10,388 nucleotides of DNA from JAWVZU01 sp033722075. GTDB lineage: Bacteria; Pseudomonadota; Gammaproteobacteria; Xanthomonadales; SZUA-38. The notes beneath the pieces were generated by a model. It did no database searches and was not told the origin of the DNA. It saw only the letters and a list, made by a program, of their open reading frames with translations. A program made the position numbers and the translations under genes. Positions 1 through 5,593 of the stretch are shown here, one piece after another. Each line of letters opens with the position of its first letter. Within the stretch, counting starts at the first letter, position 1. The stretch covers positions 1 through 10,388 of the forward strand of contig JAWVZU010000137.1 in assembly GCA_033722075.1 (NCBI GenBank), written 5' to 3'.

Positions 1-1
1 C

Positions 2-427
2 GAGGCATTGCCCGAGTGGGCGCGCAAGACCCTTGCCGAGCACGCCGGCGACGAGCGACCGCATGTCTACGATCAGGAGGAACTGGAAGCGGCCCAAACC
101 CACGATGAATACTGGAACGCAGCCATGCTCGAGATGAAGAAAACGGGCTTCATGCACAATTACATGCGCATGTACTGGGCGAAAAAAATCCTCGAGTGGA
201 GTCCGACGCCGAAGCAGGGCTTCGAGACGACGTTGGCGATCAACAACAAGTATTTTCTTGACGGCCGCGATCCCAATTCCTATGTCGGCGTGGGCTGGTG
301 CTACGGTCTGCACGATCGCGGCTGGACCGAGCGGCCGATCTTCGGAAAGGTCCGTTACATGGCCGCATCAGGCCTGGAGCGGAAGTTTGACATCGACGCC
401 TATGTTGAAAAGGTCGCCCGCCTGTAG
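2..427 (+). CDS. phrB: Class II CPD (deoxyribodipyrimidine) photolyase, C-terminal part
   Basis: This is the 3' end of a gene whose start lies left of the window; the frame is already open at base 2. Class II photolyases are soluble FAD enzymes that use blue light to split cyclobutane pyrimidine dimers in DNA. Numbering residues from base 8, the visible 139 residues form the helical FAD-binding end. They contain WNAAMLEM (from W36), MHNYMRMYWAKKILEW (49-64), the flavin-pocket motif DGRDPNSYVG (85-94) and GWTERPIFGKVRYM (105-118), all hallmarks of class II rather than class I enzymes. W36, W57 and W64 are spaced 21 and 7 residues apart. That matches, from memory, the electron-transfer tryptophans W360, W381 and W388 of the Methanosarcina mazei enzyme, so photoreduction is probably retained. 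The gene converges on the next one with a 29-bp gap and no clear terminator hairpin. Family assignment is firm; the symbol is by analogy, and the N-terminal half cannot be judged. Confidence 0.93.
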   Translation, partial: EALPEWARKTLAEHAGDERPHVYDQEELEAAQTHDEYWNAAMLEMKKTGFMHNYMRMYWAKKILEWSPTPKQGFETTLAINNKYFLDGRDPNSYVGVGWCYGLHDRGWTERPIFGKVRYMAASGLERKFDIDAYVEKVARL

Positions 428-456
428 CCGCAGCCCGGCACAGACCGAACCGGCGC

Positions 457-720
457 CTATTTCAGCAGCGGATGGTCCTTCGGCAGTTGCCGCGCGTACC
501 AGAGCGCCAAGCGGTGGCGGATCGCCTTCTGGGACACCTGTTCTTCGGGCAGGGGTTGCAGGAGCTTGTCGTGGATCAGCAGGCGGTAGACGTAAAGGGC
601 CTTGTCGGCGTTGGAGTCGCCGTCCTCGAATTCGACCACCTTGCGTTCCTTGGTGGCATATTCCACACCCGCCTCCAGGGCAGCCTTGAACAGTTCCGCT
701 TCGTTCTTGAGTTTCTTCAA
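457..720 (-). CDS. DUF5062-like small hypothetical protein
   Basis: An 87-residue protein starting MKKLKNEAELFKAALEAG and ending ALWYARQLPKDHPLLK. The charged helical N-terminus, the YRLLIHDKLLQPLPEEQ segment and the QLPKDHPLLK end match what I remember of the DUF5062 family, small cytosolic gammaproteobacterial proteins of about this length with no known function. I see no signal peptide, membrane segment or cysteines. The start is inferred to be TTG at 718-720: a strong GGAGGG (730-735) lies 9 bases upstream, and family members begin with a similar MKKxKNEAEL stretch. The frame stays open further upstream (to 798), but those residues look like translated intergenic DNA. The gene is divergent from the GH30 gene and convergent with the photolyase. 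The family name is from memory and should be confirmed by a profile search. Confidence 0.72.
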   Translation of the reverse strand: MKKLKNEAELFKAALEAGVEYATKERKVVEFEDGDSNADKALYVYRLLIHDKLLQPLPEEQVSQKAIRHRLALWYARQLPKDHPLLK

Positions 721-729
721 ATGTTCAAT

Positions 730-735
730 CCCTCC
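730..735 (-). promoter_or_regulatory. Shine-Dalgarno that fixes a TTG start
   Basis: On the minus strand this reads GGAGGG, inside TGGAGGGA (729-736). It sits 9 bases before TTG at 718-720. It is the only strong ribosome-binding site near this gene and supports the short 87-residue form over upstream starts in the same frame. Confidence 0.6.
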
Positions 736-775
736 ATCCAGGCCTCCAGTATGCCCCCAGGATGTGTGTGCACAA

Positions 776-796
776 GCCCGCGTCCTCGAAGCGGGC
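776..796. other. Small perfect hairpin in the divergent intergenic region
   Basis: GCCCGC (776-781) and GCGGGC (791-796) form perfect 6-bp arms around a 9-base loop, just left of the GH30 promoter. No T-tract follows on either strand, so it is not a standard terminator. It could be a protein site, or a structure in the leader of the minus-strand transcript. Function unknown. Confidence 0.35.
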
Positions 797-798
797 AA

Positions 799-814
799 TT
801 GACAGCGTTGTCAA
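799..814. promoter_or_regulatory. Putative LacI-type operator overlapping the -35 box
   Basis: TTGACAGCGTTGTCAA is an inverted repeat with perfect 6-bp arms TTGACA/TGTCAA and an even-length core, TGACAGCGTTGTCA (800-813), centred on CG. A centred CG in an even palindrome of this length is typical of LacI-family sugar-regulator operators. It covers the whole -35 hexamer, so a bound protein would block RNA polymerase. No regulator gene is present in the window, so the protein is unknown. The palindrome is seen directly; the family and repression are inferred. Confidence 0.5.
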
Positions 815-826
815 CCGTCGTATGAT
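799..826 (+). promoter_or_regulatory. Sigma70 promoter of the GH30 gene
   Basis: A perfect -35 box TTGACA (799-804) and a 5/6 -10 box TATGAT (821-826) are separated by 16 bp. Transcription would start around 832-834, giving a leader of about 24 bases before the ATG at 857. This is one of the two most consensus-like promoters in the window. Its strength, together with the palindrome over the -35 box, suggests expression limited by repression rather than by weak initiation. Confidence 0.7.
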
Positions 827-856
827 CGAGCCATCCCACACCGATGGAACAGGTTC

Positions 857-2560
857 ATGCGTCAAACCTTGCTTGTCTTTCTGGCGACCCTGATGGGGAC
901 CACCGCATGCCAGCCTACGGATCCGACCGGGGAGGAGCCGTACGCCGCCAAGGCGGATGAGCCGCTCAAATCGGTCGCCGTGCTGGTGACGAGCGAGGGC
1001 GGTGATCGCCTGAGCCGCTATCCGGACGTAGCGTTTCGACGGCTGGCGGACCCGGACCCGGGCGAGGGCACGCTGATCAAGGTGCAACCGGAGGTCGTGA
1101 AACAGACGATGCTGGGCGTCGGCACCTCTTTTACCGAGTCCTCGGCATTCGTTCTGGCCCACCTCGAACCCGATCGCAGGCTGGAGGTCATGCGTCGGGT
1201 CTACGGCGAGGAAGGCGCCAATTTCTCGATTGCGCGAACGCCCATCGGCTCTACGGACTTCTCCGTCGAGGGGAAATACTCCTACGCGCCGGTCGCCGGT
1301 GACACAGCCCTCGAGCACTTCACGATCGCCCCGGACCGCGCGGGTTTCAGCCGGACCACGTATCCGGGTGTGCGTGACGAATCCTACGATGTGCTGCCGA
1401 TGATTCACGAGGCCCTGGCCATCAAGGAACAGCAGGATTCCGAGTTTCGCATCGTCGCATCGGCCTGGACCGCCCCGCCCTGGATGAAGGACATCGAGAC
1501 CTGGTACATCCGGGGCTCGGAGGCCAACGACTGGGAGGGCACCGGCGGCTCATTGAAACCGGAGTACGAGTCGACCTACGCGGATTATCTGGTCCGCTAT
1601 CTCGATGCCTATGCCGCCGAGGGCGTCCCGATCTGGGGCCTGACGCCGGTCAACGAGCCGGCGGGAAACAGCGGCCAGTGGGAGAGCATGCACTTCACGC
1701 CCGAGTCCCAGGCCGAGTTCATCAAGTCCCACCTCGGGCCCGGGCTAGAGGCGGGCGGGCATGGCGACGTGAAGCTGCTGATCTACGACCAGAATCGGGA
1801 TCACCTGGAGGAATGGGCGGAGACGATTCTCGGCGACCCCGAGGCCGCAAAGTATGTCTACGGCACGGCGGTCCATTGGTATGCCAGTACCACCAAGGTC
1901 TTCGAAGACACGCTGCAAGAGGTCCACGAGCGCTTTCCCGAGTTCGACATCATCCACACGGAAGGGACCATCGACGACCTGGGCAAGCCGGCCCCCGGCG
2001 GTATCGGCGATCCGGAGGGCTTCCAGGAATCCGGCTGGTTCGGCAACGATGAATTCTGGTGGAACGAGAACGCGACCGACTGGGCATATACGGCGAGTTG
2101 GGCTCCCAACGCGGAGGACCACCCGATGTACACGCCGGTGCACCGCTACGCCCGTAACATCATCGTCAGCTTCAACCACTGGATGTCCGGCTGGATCGAC
2201 TGGAATATCGTGCTGAATCGCGACGGCGGACCCAATCATGTCGGCAACTTCTGCGGGGCGCCGATCATGATCGACACGGATACGGGTGAGATCTACTACA
2301 CGCCCATTTTCCACGTGCTGTCCCAGTTCAGCCAGACGATCCGACCCGGCGACCGGGCGGTCCAGGTCACGCGGGAGCTGAGCGGGCTGGACCCGGATGC
2401 ACTGCACGCCAGCGCCACGATCAACAATGAAGGCTTGCTGAGCGTTCAACTGTTGAACACACTAAAGGAGCCGATCGAGTTCGGCCTGCAGATCGGTGAT
2501 CATTTCGCCGACGTGACCATCCCGGCCAACGCGGTACAGACGATCCAGGTTCCGTTATGA
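857..2560 (+). CDS. Glycoside hydrolase family 30 (glucosylceramidase-like) secreted or lipoprotein enzyme
   Basis: A 567-residue retaining beta-glycosidase of GH30, related to human glucocerebrosidase. The N-terminus MRQTLLVFLATLMGTTAC is a short signal sequence ending in a possible lipobox at C18 (TTAC lacks the usual leucine at -3). If lipidated, Q19 at +2 would favour the outer membrane. The TIM barrel spans about residues 85-490 and includes GVGTSFTESSAF, SAWTAPPWMK (near W204), LTPVNEP with the expected acid/base E267, HWY (340-342) and IHTEG with the expected nucleophile E369. WIDWNIVLNRDGGPNHVGNF (446-465) closely follows the WTDWNLALNPEGGPNW stretch of glucocerebrosidase. The last ~70 residues fit the accessory beta-domain. 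Substrate is not readable: GH30 members cut beta-glucosides, beta-1,6-glucans, xylans or fucosides. The family is certain, lipidation moderately likely. The gene ends 17 bp from the convergent toxin gene. Confidence 0.93.
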   Translation: MRQTLLVFLATLMGTTACQPTDPTGEEPYAAKADEPLKSVAVLVTSEGGDRLSRYPDVAFRRLADPDPGEGTLIKVQPEVVKQTMLGVGTSFTESSAFVLAHLEPDRRLEVMRRVYGEEGANFSIARTPIGSTDFSVEGKYSYAPVAGDTALEHFTIAPDRAGFSRTTYPGVRDESYDVLPMIHEALAIKEQQDSEFRIVASAWTAPPWMKDIETWYIRGSEANDWEGTGGSLKPEYESTYADYLVRYLDAYAAEGVPIWGLTPVNEPAGNSGQWESMHFTPESQAEFIKSHLGPGLEAGGHGDVKLLIYDQNRDHLEEWAETILGDPEAAKYVYGTAVHWYASTTKVFEDTLQEVHERFPEFDIIHTEGTIDDLGKPAPGGIGDPEGFQESGWFGNDEFWWNENATDWAYTASWAPNAEDHPMYTPVHRYARNIIVSFNHWMSGWIDWNIVLNRDGGPNHVGNFCGAPIMIDTDTGEIYYTPIFHVLSQFSQTIRPGDRAVQVTRELSGLDPDALHASATINNEGLLSVQLLNTLKEPIEFGLQIGDHFADVTIPANAVQTIQVPL

Positions 2561-2577
2561 AGGTTGCCTGCTGAAGA

Positions 2578-2922
2578 TCAGCTCAGATTCAGGACCAGGC
2601 GCAGCCCGTCGTCTGCGGCTCGCATGAGCTTTGGCGTCAGCGAACCAACACGCTCGGTCAGGCGTGCCCGGTCGATGGTGAGGACTTGCGACACGTTCAG
2701 TACCGAAGGCTTGGAGAGCCCGGTGCTGGAACGGCCGAGGCGCACGTTGCCGGGGGCGTCGGCAAGCCGAAGGTTGGAAGTGATAGCGGCGACGACCACG
2801 GTTTGAATTGCGCTGGCGTTGAAGGGGTTGGCTTGCACGATCAACACAGGGCGACGGTAGCCTGGACCCGAGCCGTTCGGGGCTGACAATGTTGCCCACC
2901 AGATCTCTCCGCGCCTGATCAC
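2578..2922 (-). CDS. mazF: MazF/PemK-type mRNA interferase toxin
   Basis: A 114-residue toxin of the MazF/PemK family: ribosome-associated or free mRNAs are cut at short sites, stopping translation, until a partner antitoxin neutralises the dimer. Diagnostic pieces are MIRRGEIWWA at the N-terminus, PGYRRPVLIVQ with the expected catalytic R24, and AAITSN with the expected T48, followed by the usual VSQVLTIDRARL. Length is normal and no key residue is missing. Two GTG codons lie in tandem (2923-2925 and 2920-2922). I chose the second, which gives the usual MIRRGE start and a 4-base GTGA overlap with the antitoxin stop; the first would add one residue. No spaced Shine-Dalgarno is visible for either, so translation is probably coupled to the antitoxin. 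Family confidence is high; activity is inferred. Confidence 0.9.
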   Translation of the reverse strand: MIRRGEIWWATLSAPNGSGPGYRRPVLIVQANPFNASAIQTVVVAAITSNLRLADAPGNVRLGRSSTGLSKPSVLNVSQVLTIDRARLTERVGSLTPKLMRAADDGLRLVLNLS

Positions 2923-3155
2923 CACCCCTCGTCGTCAAGGATCTCGCCCTGCGCCTGCTCGAGGCTCGGATCCATCGTGGAGTTGTTGACCGAGTAGACG
3001 GCATCAAGCCGTTCGGTGATCCCGTCGAAACGATGGTCCTTCAAATGTTCCGCAATCGCCTCGGCGTAAAGCCGGCTTCGAGATTTGCCAAGACGCTCCG
3101 CCAACTGTTCAGCTTCTTCAAAGATTTCGTCGGGGATGGATACGGCTACCTTCAT
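2919..3155 (-). CDS. Ribbon-helix-helix antitoxin of the MazF-type pair
   Basis: A 78-residue antitoxin encoded directly upstream of, and overlapping, the toxin. The first ~45 residues form a CopG/MetJ-type ribbon-helix-helix domain: MKVAVSIPDEIFEEAEQLAERLG gives the DNA-contacting strand and helix 1, then KSRSRLYAEAIAEHL gives the turn and helix 2. The acidic, probably flexible C-terminus (SLEQAQGEILDDEGW) fits a toxin-binding tail. Family members dimerise, bind the operon operator and wrap the toxin. The ATG at 3153-3155 lacks a clear Shine-Dalgarno. The candidate operator lies 9-28 bases upstream of the start. Confidence 0.88.
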   Translation of the reverse strand: MKVAVSIPDEIFEEAEQLAERLGKSRSRLYAEAIAEHLKDHRFDGITERLDAVYSVNNSTMDPSLEQAQGEILDDEGW

Positions 3156-3163
3156 GGGCTAAT

Positions 3164-3183
3164 GGTATCACTTTTTTCATACC
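3164..3183. promoter_or_regulatory. Candidate autoregulatory operator of the toxin-antitoxin operon
   Basis: GGTAT (3164-3168) and ATACC (3179-3183) form an inverted repeat around an A/T run, just before the antitoxin start. Ribbon-helix-helix antitoxins commonly repress their own operon from such short palindromes near the start. The arms are only 5 bp and no clean -35/-10 pair is visible, so this is tentative. Confidence 0.35.
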
Positions 3184-3263
3184 CCTGGTTCGTCCCTTTC
3201 GACGTATGATGATCTGGCGGGGCGATGGACGCGTGACGGTTTAACCCGGATTCTGCATGAGTT

Positions 3264-3343
3264 GTCGGGATTTCCGGCCGATCTCGCGATGCCACGTTGT
3301 TCGATCGGCCGAGATGGCCCGCGAGATTGGGTGGAAAACCGAC
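3264..3343. repeat. Internal long hairpin within the MITE-like element
   Basis: Inside the element, 3264-3288 and 3320-3343 are imperfect reverse complements. The best core is CCGATCTCGCG (3278-3288) against CGCGAGATTGG (3320-3330), with weaker pairing extending out to GTCGG/CCGAC. The loop is 31 bases. This makes the element partly foldback. Any transcript through it could fold, and a similar hairpin in other copies would help define the family. Confidence 0.5.
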
Positions 3344-3392
3344 AGCGCGCAGTCTGTTCCCGCCATCGCCCACCCGTTCTGGTGGCAACCCA

Positions 3393-3420
3393 TTGATTTG
3401 AATTGGCTCTGTAAGATTAT
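3393..3420 (+). promoter_or_regulatory. Possible outward-facing promoter at the right end of the element
   Basis: TTGATT (3393-3398) and GATTAT (3415-3420), spaced 16 bp, each match the sigma70 hexamers at four of six positions and point towards the hemolysin III gene 44 bases downstream. No better promoter is visible between the element and that gene, so it may have taken over the gene's transcription. Each hexamer has two mismatches, so this is only a candidate. Confidence 0.3.
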
Positions 3421-3463
3421 GCGCGCGTCACTCATGCAATATTCGGGTTAATCCAGGGACAGC

Positions 3464-4099
3464 ATGTATCGCGGCGAACGACTGAACAGCATCACCCACC
3501 TGGTGGGCACGGTCCTGGCCTTGATGGGCCTGGGCGCGCTGCTGGCCGTAGCGGTTGGGACGCGGGATCCGTGGACCATCGCGAGCTTCGCGGTGTTTGG
3601 TGTCAGCATGGTGCTGCTCTACACCATGTCCACCCTCTATCACAGCTTCCGGCCGCCGAAGCTGAAGGGACTGTTCCGGCTCTTCGATCACATCTCCATC
3701 TACCTGTTGATCGCGGGCACCTACACGCCCTTCATGCTGGTGAGCATGCGCCACTATGGCGGCTGGCCAATCATGATCTCGATCTGGTCCCTGGCGGCCC
3801 TTGGCATTCTGCTCGAGCTGCTGCCTTGGCGAACGCCGAAGGTGGTTCAGCTGGTCATCTACCTGGGCATGGGCTGGGCCTGCGCCGTGGATTTTGCCAC
3901 GCTCAAGGCAACGTTGCCTGCAGCGGGCGTGGCGTGGCTGACCATTGGAGGGGTCTCGTATACCCTTGGCGTTCTCTTCTACCTGCTGGACAAGCTCGAC
4001 CGCCTGCGCCACGCGCACGGCATCTGGCATTTCTTCGTGCTCGCCGGGACCGTGAGCCATTTCATCTCGGTCATCGGGTTTGTGCGGCCGCCCGGGTAG
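3464..4099 (+). CDS. trhA: Hemolysin III / TrhA family membrane protein
   Basis: A 211-residue integral membrane protein of the hemolysin III/PAQR superfamily, with seven predicted transmembrane helices starting near residue 12. Bacterial TrhA proteins sit in the inner membrane and have been linked to membrane energetics and fatty-acid homeostasis; the hemolysin name is historical. The signature metal-site motifs are intact: STLYH (S56, H60), FDH (D75, H76) and HGIWHFFVLAGTVSH (H185, H189, H199). The N-terminal RGERLNSITHLVG is also typical. Length is normal. The ATG at 3464 has AGGGA (3455-3459) four bases upstream, and that site begins four bases after the end of the MITE-like element. The next gene follows after 85 bp with its own promoter-like sequence. 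Confidence 0.92.
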   Translation: MYRGERLNSITHLVGTVLALMGLGALLAVAVGTRDPWTIASFAVFGVSMVLLYTMSTLYHSFRPPKLKGLFRLFDHISIYLLIAGTYTPFMLVSMRHYGGWPIMISIWSLAALGILLELLPWRTPKVVQLVIYLGMGWACAVDFATLKATLPAAGVAWLTIGGVSYTLGVLFYLLDKLDRLRHAHGIWHFFVLAGTVSHFISVIGFVRPPG

Positions 4100-4149
4100 T
4101 CGAATCAGCAACACCGAGTCGTCAACGGAGAAGCGACCAGGTTTTCCCG

Positions 4150-4158
4150 TGCTAGCAT
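4150..4158 (+). promoter_or_regulatory. Extended -10 element/palindrome upstream of the damaged membrane-protein copy
   Basis: TGCTAGCAT contains the perfect 8-bp palindrome TGCTAGCA and could act as an extended -10 (TGC-TAGCAT). No -35 is recognisable. The same nine bases, preceded by CG, occur upstream of the intact paralog at 5760-5768. Surrounding intergenic DNA is not clearly alike, which suggests this element is functionally constrained. Whether it is promoter, operator or both cannot be decided from sequence. Confidence 0.45.
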
Positions 4159-4184
4159 CGGAGAACACCTTCTGAGGCCCTCCC

Positions 4185-4728
4185 ATGGATCGATTCGAGT
4201 ACGTGATGGTGCTCATCTCCATCATCGTCGGCTTGAGCATCGCGCACATCCTGTTCGGCGTCGGTGGACTGATCGACCGCAAGGCAAGCGGGGCCGATCA
4301 GGCTGAGCCTGGCGCACGGGTTTTGGCTGGGCTATATCTTCACCTGGACGGTGCAGTTCTGGTGGTGGGAATTCCGTTTCTCCGAACTGGTCACCGAGTG
4401 GACGCTGGGACTTTATTTCTTCCTGGTCACCTACGCGGTCTCGCTATTCCTGCTGGCGGTCATCCTCGTGCCGCGCGCCTGGGAGGGGGTCGAGGATCTC
4501 GATGAGTTCTTCCTGCAAAGACGAGCGTGGTTCTACTGGGTTCTTCTCTGGGGAACCGGGGTCGATGTGGTGGATGGCCTGCTGAAGGGTGGATCCGGAT
4601 ATCTGGTCGATACGCTTGGATTCTCTATCTGGCTGCTCTGGGGCGCTACCCTGGTGGCCTGCGTCGTCGGCTTATGGTCTCGCCGAATTCGCCATCAAGG
4701 CGCTATTGTTCGGCCAGCAGTCCGTTGA
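4185..4728 (+). pseudogene. Frameshifted copy of an uncharacterised multi-pass membrane protein
   Basis: The reading frame opens with MDRFEYVMVLISIIVGLSIA, nearly identical to the intact paralog at 5800-6390, and holds to about residue 36. Around 4291-4300 two bases are missing relative to the paralog. Translation in the original frame then runs into unrelated sequence to a stop at 4503-4505. The proper frame resumes at 4300 and matches the paralog again (for example TWTVQFWWWEFRFSELVTEW and LVDTLGFSIWLLWG) until about 4697. The last residues diverge, the stop is at 4726-4728, and the 3' end overlaps the convergent dehalogenase gene by 26 bases. Even without the frameshift, the product would be about 181 residues against 196. 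TGAGG with a 7-base spacer precedes the ATG, as in the paralog. A real pseudogene is most likely; a sequencing indel or a two-protein split is possible. Confidence 0.75.
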
Positions 4729-5584
4729 TCGCCTCGGCAAACTGTTGAGGGGAGTCCTCCTGGAGGAAATGTCCGCCCTTCAGGATGACGTGCGGTTGTC
4801 CGGTCGCCCCGGGAACGCGTTGTTGAAAATACTTCTCGCCGCCGCGCATGATCGGGTCGCCGTTGCTGAAGGTCGTCAGGAACGGCTTCTCCCAGGATTC
4901 CAGTACCTTCCACGCCTCTCGGTTGTTTTGCGCTTCGTCGGTATCGGGATCGATCGGGACCAGCTTGGGGAAGGCGCGTGCGCCGGCCTTGAAACGGGCC
5001 GACGGAAAGGGCGCGTCATAGGCCGCGATCTCCGCCTCACTCAGGGATCGGCGGGTGCCGATATCGACGATGCGCCCGATGGGAAACACCGGACTGAACA
5101 GCGCAAAGGCCTTCCAGATTCTAAAGACCGCCGGAACCGGATGGTCGCCGGTCGGCAGGAAACCATTGCCGATCACGACCGCCTTGAACCGGTCCGGCTG
5201 CGCCGTAACTAGGCGCAGACCCAGCAGCGACCCCCAGTCCTGGCAGACCAGTGTGATGTTGTCGAGCTCGAGGTCATCCAGGAAGCCACGCAGCCAGCCC
5301 AGATGGGACGCATAGGAGTAATCCGCGACATGGGCAGGCTTGTCGGATTTGCCGAAGCCGATCAGGTCCGGCGCCACCACCCGGTGGCCTGCCGCGGTGC
5401 AGATCGGAATCATGTGACGGTAGAGGTAGGACCAGCTCGGCTCACCATGCAGCATCAGGATCGGGTCGCCCTCGCCCTCGTCCACATAGTGCATGCGCAG
5501 GTGCTCGAGTTCGACGTAGTTCGCCTCGAAGGGATAGTCGGGGAGATTTTCGAAGCGCGTGTCAGGAGTTCGCAGGTATTCCAT
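4703..5584 (-). CDS. dhmA: Haloalkane dehalogenase, subfamily HLD-I (DhlA/DhmA-like alpha/beta hydrolase)
   Basis: A 293-residue cytosolic alpha/beta-hydrolase. The family hydrolyses carbon-halogen bonds of haloalkanes to an alcohol and halide via an aspartyl-ester intermediate. From the ATG at 5584, the protein begins MEYLRTPDTRFENLPDYPFE, the usual HLD-I opening. It has the oxyanion motif HGEP (46-49) in LHGEPSWSYLYRHMIP, the elbow CQDWG with the expected nucleophile D116 and halide-binding W117, a cap-domain IWK (W157) aligning with DhlA W175, the acid D243 in SNGDPI and the base H272 in GGHFLQE. PFPSARFKAGARAFPKLVP in the cap also follows DhlA. The full triad and two halide-binding tryptophans argue for a true dehalogenase rather than an epoxide hydrolase. 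A GTG at 5591-5593 would add three residues, but no ribosome-binding site favours it. The natural substrate is unknown. The 3' end overlaps the convergent pseudogene. Confidence 0.87.
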   Translation of the reverse strand: MEYLRTPDTRFENLPDYPFEANYVELEHLRMHYVDEGEGDPILMLHGEPSWSYLYRHMIPICTAAGHRVVAPDLIGFGKSDKPAHVADYSYASHLGWLRGFLDDLELDNITLVCQDWGSLLGLRLVTAQPDRFKAVVIGNGFLPTGDHPVPAVFRIWKAFALFSPVFPIGRIVDIGTRRSLSEAEIAAYDAPFPSARFKAGARAFPKLVPIDPDTDEAQNNREAWKVLESWEKPFLTTFSNGDPIMRGGEKYFQQRVPGATGQPHVILKGGHFLQEDSPQQFAEAINGLLAEQ

Positions 5585-5593
5585 GCCGGGCAC

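Larger units (their letters stand above)
3241..3451. mobile_element. MITE-like transposase-free element with TTAA at both ends
   Basis: Imperfect terminal inverted repeats lie at 3241-3262 and 3430-3451, matching at 19 of 22 positions: TTAACCCG, three scattered mismatches, then TGCATGAGT. TTAA (3241-3244 and 3448-3451) can be read as a 4-bp target duplication, leaving a 203-bp body (3245-3447) bounded by CCCG and CGGG. TTAA targets and CC(T/C)G-type tips are, as I recall, features of IS1380-family elements and eukaryotic piggyBac relatives. No transposase is encoded, so the element would need one supplied in trans. TTAA is its own reverse complement, so it could instead be the outer part of the inverted repeats. 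With the short operator region to its left it explains the 308-bp gene-free stretch 3156-3463. Confidence 0.6.

Noticed and set aside
748..776. Minus-strand promoter TTGTGC-N17-CATACT for the DUF5062-like gene
   Set aside because: The -35 matches only three of six positions. A minus-strand TTGACA at 809-814 exists only because of the palindrome and has no -10 box at the right distance.
725..1408. Minus-strand open frame of 227 codons spanning the GH30 promoter and 5' end
   Set aside because: It covers the strong GH30 promoter and signal-sequence region, and its composition is arginine-rich shadow sequence.
1745..2449. Minus-strand open frame of 234 codons inside the GH30 gene
   Set aside because: Antisense shadow of a certain GH30 catalytic domain; no start context or family resemblance.
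3257..3451. 64-codon open frame inside the MITE-like element
   Set aside because: It runs through the hairpin and both ends of the element and has no ribosome-binding site. Minus-strand frames there are also open, so openness is not evidence of coding.
3428..4282. Long minus-strand open frame (284 codons) opposite the hemolysin III gene
   Set aside because: Its product is rich in H, Q, R and D with no recognisable fold, typical of the antisense of a GC-rich membrane-protein gene; the plus strand encodes a clear TrhA.
4589..5212. Plus-strand open frame of 207 codons opposite the dehalogenase
   Set aside because: It is the antisense of the well-supported haloalkane dehalogenase and shows no family signature.
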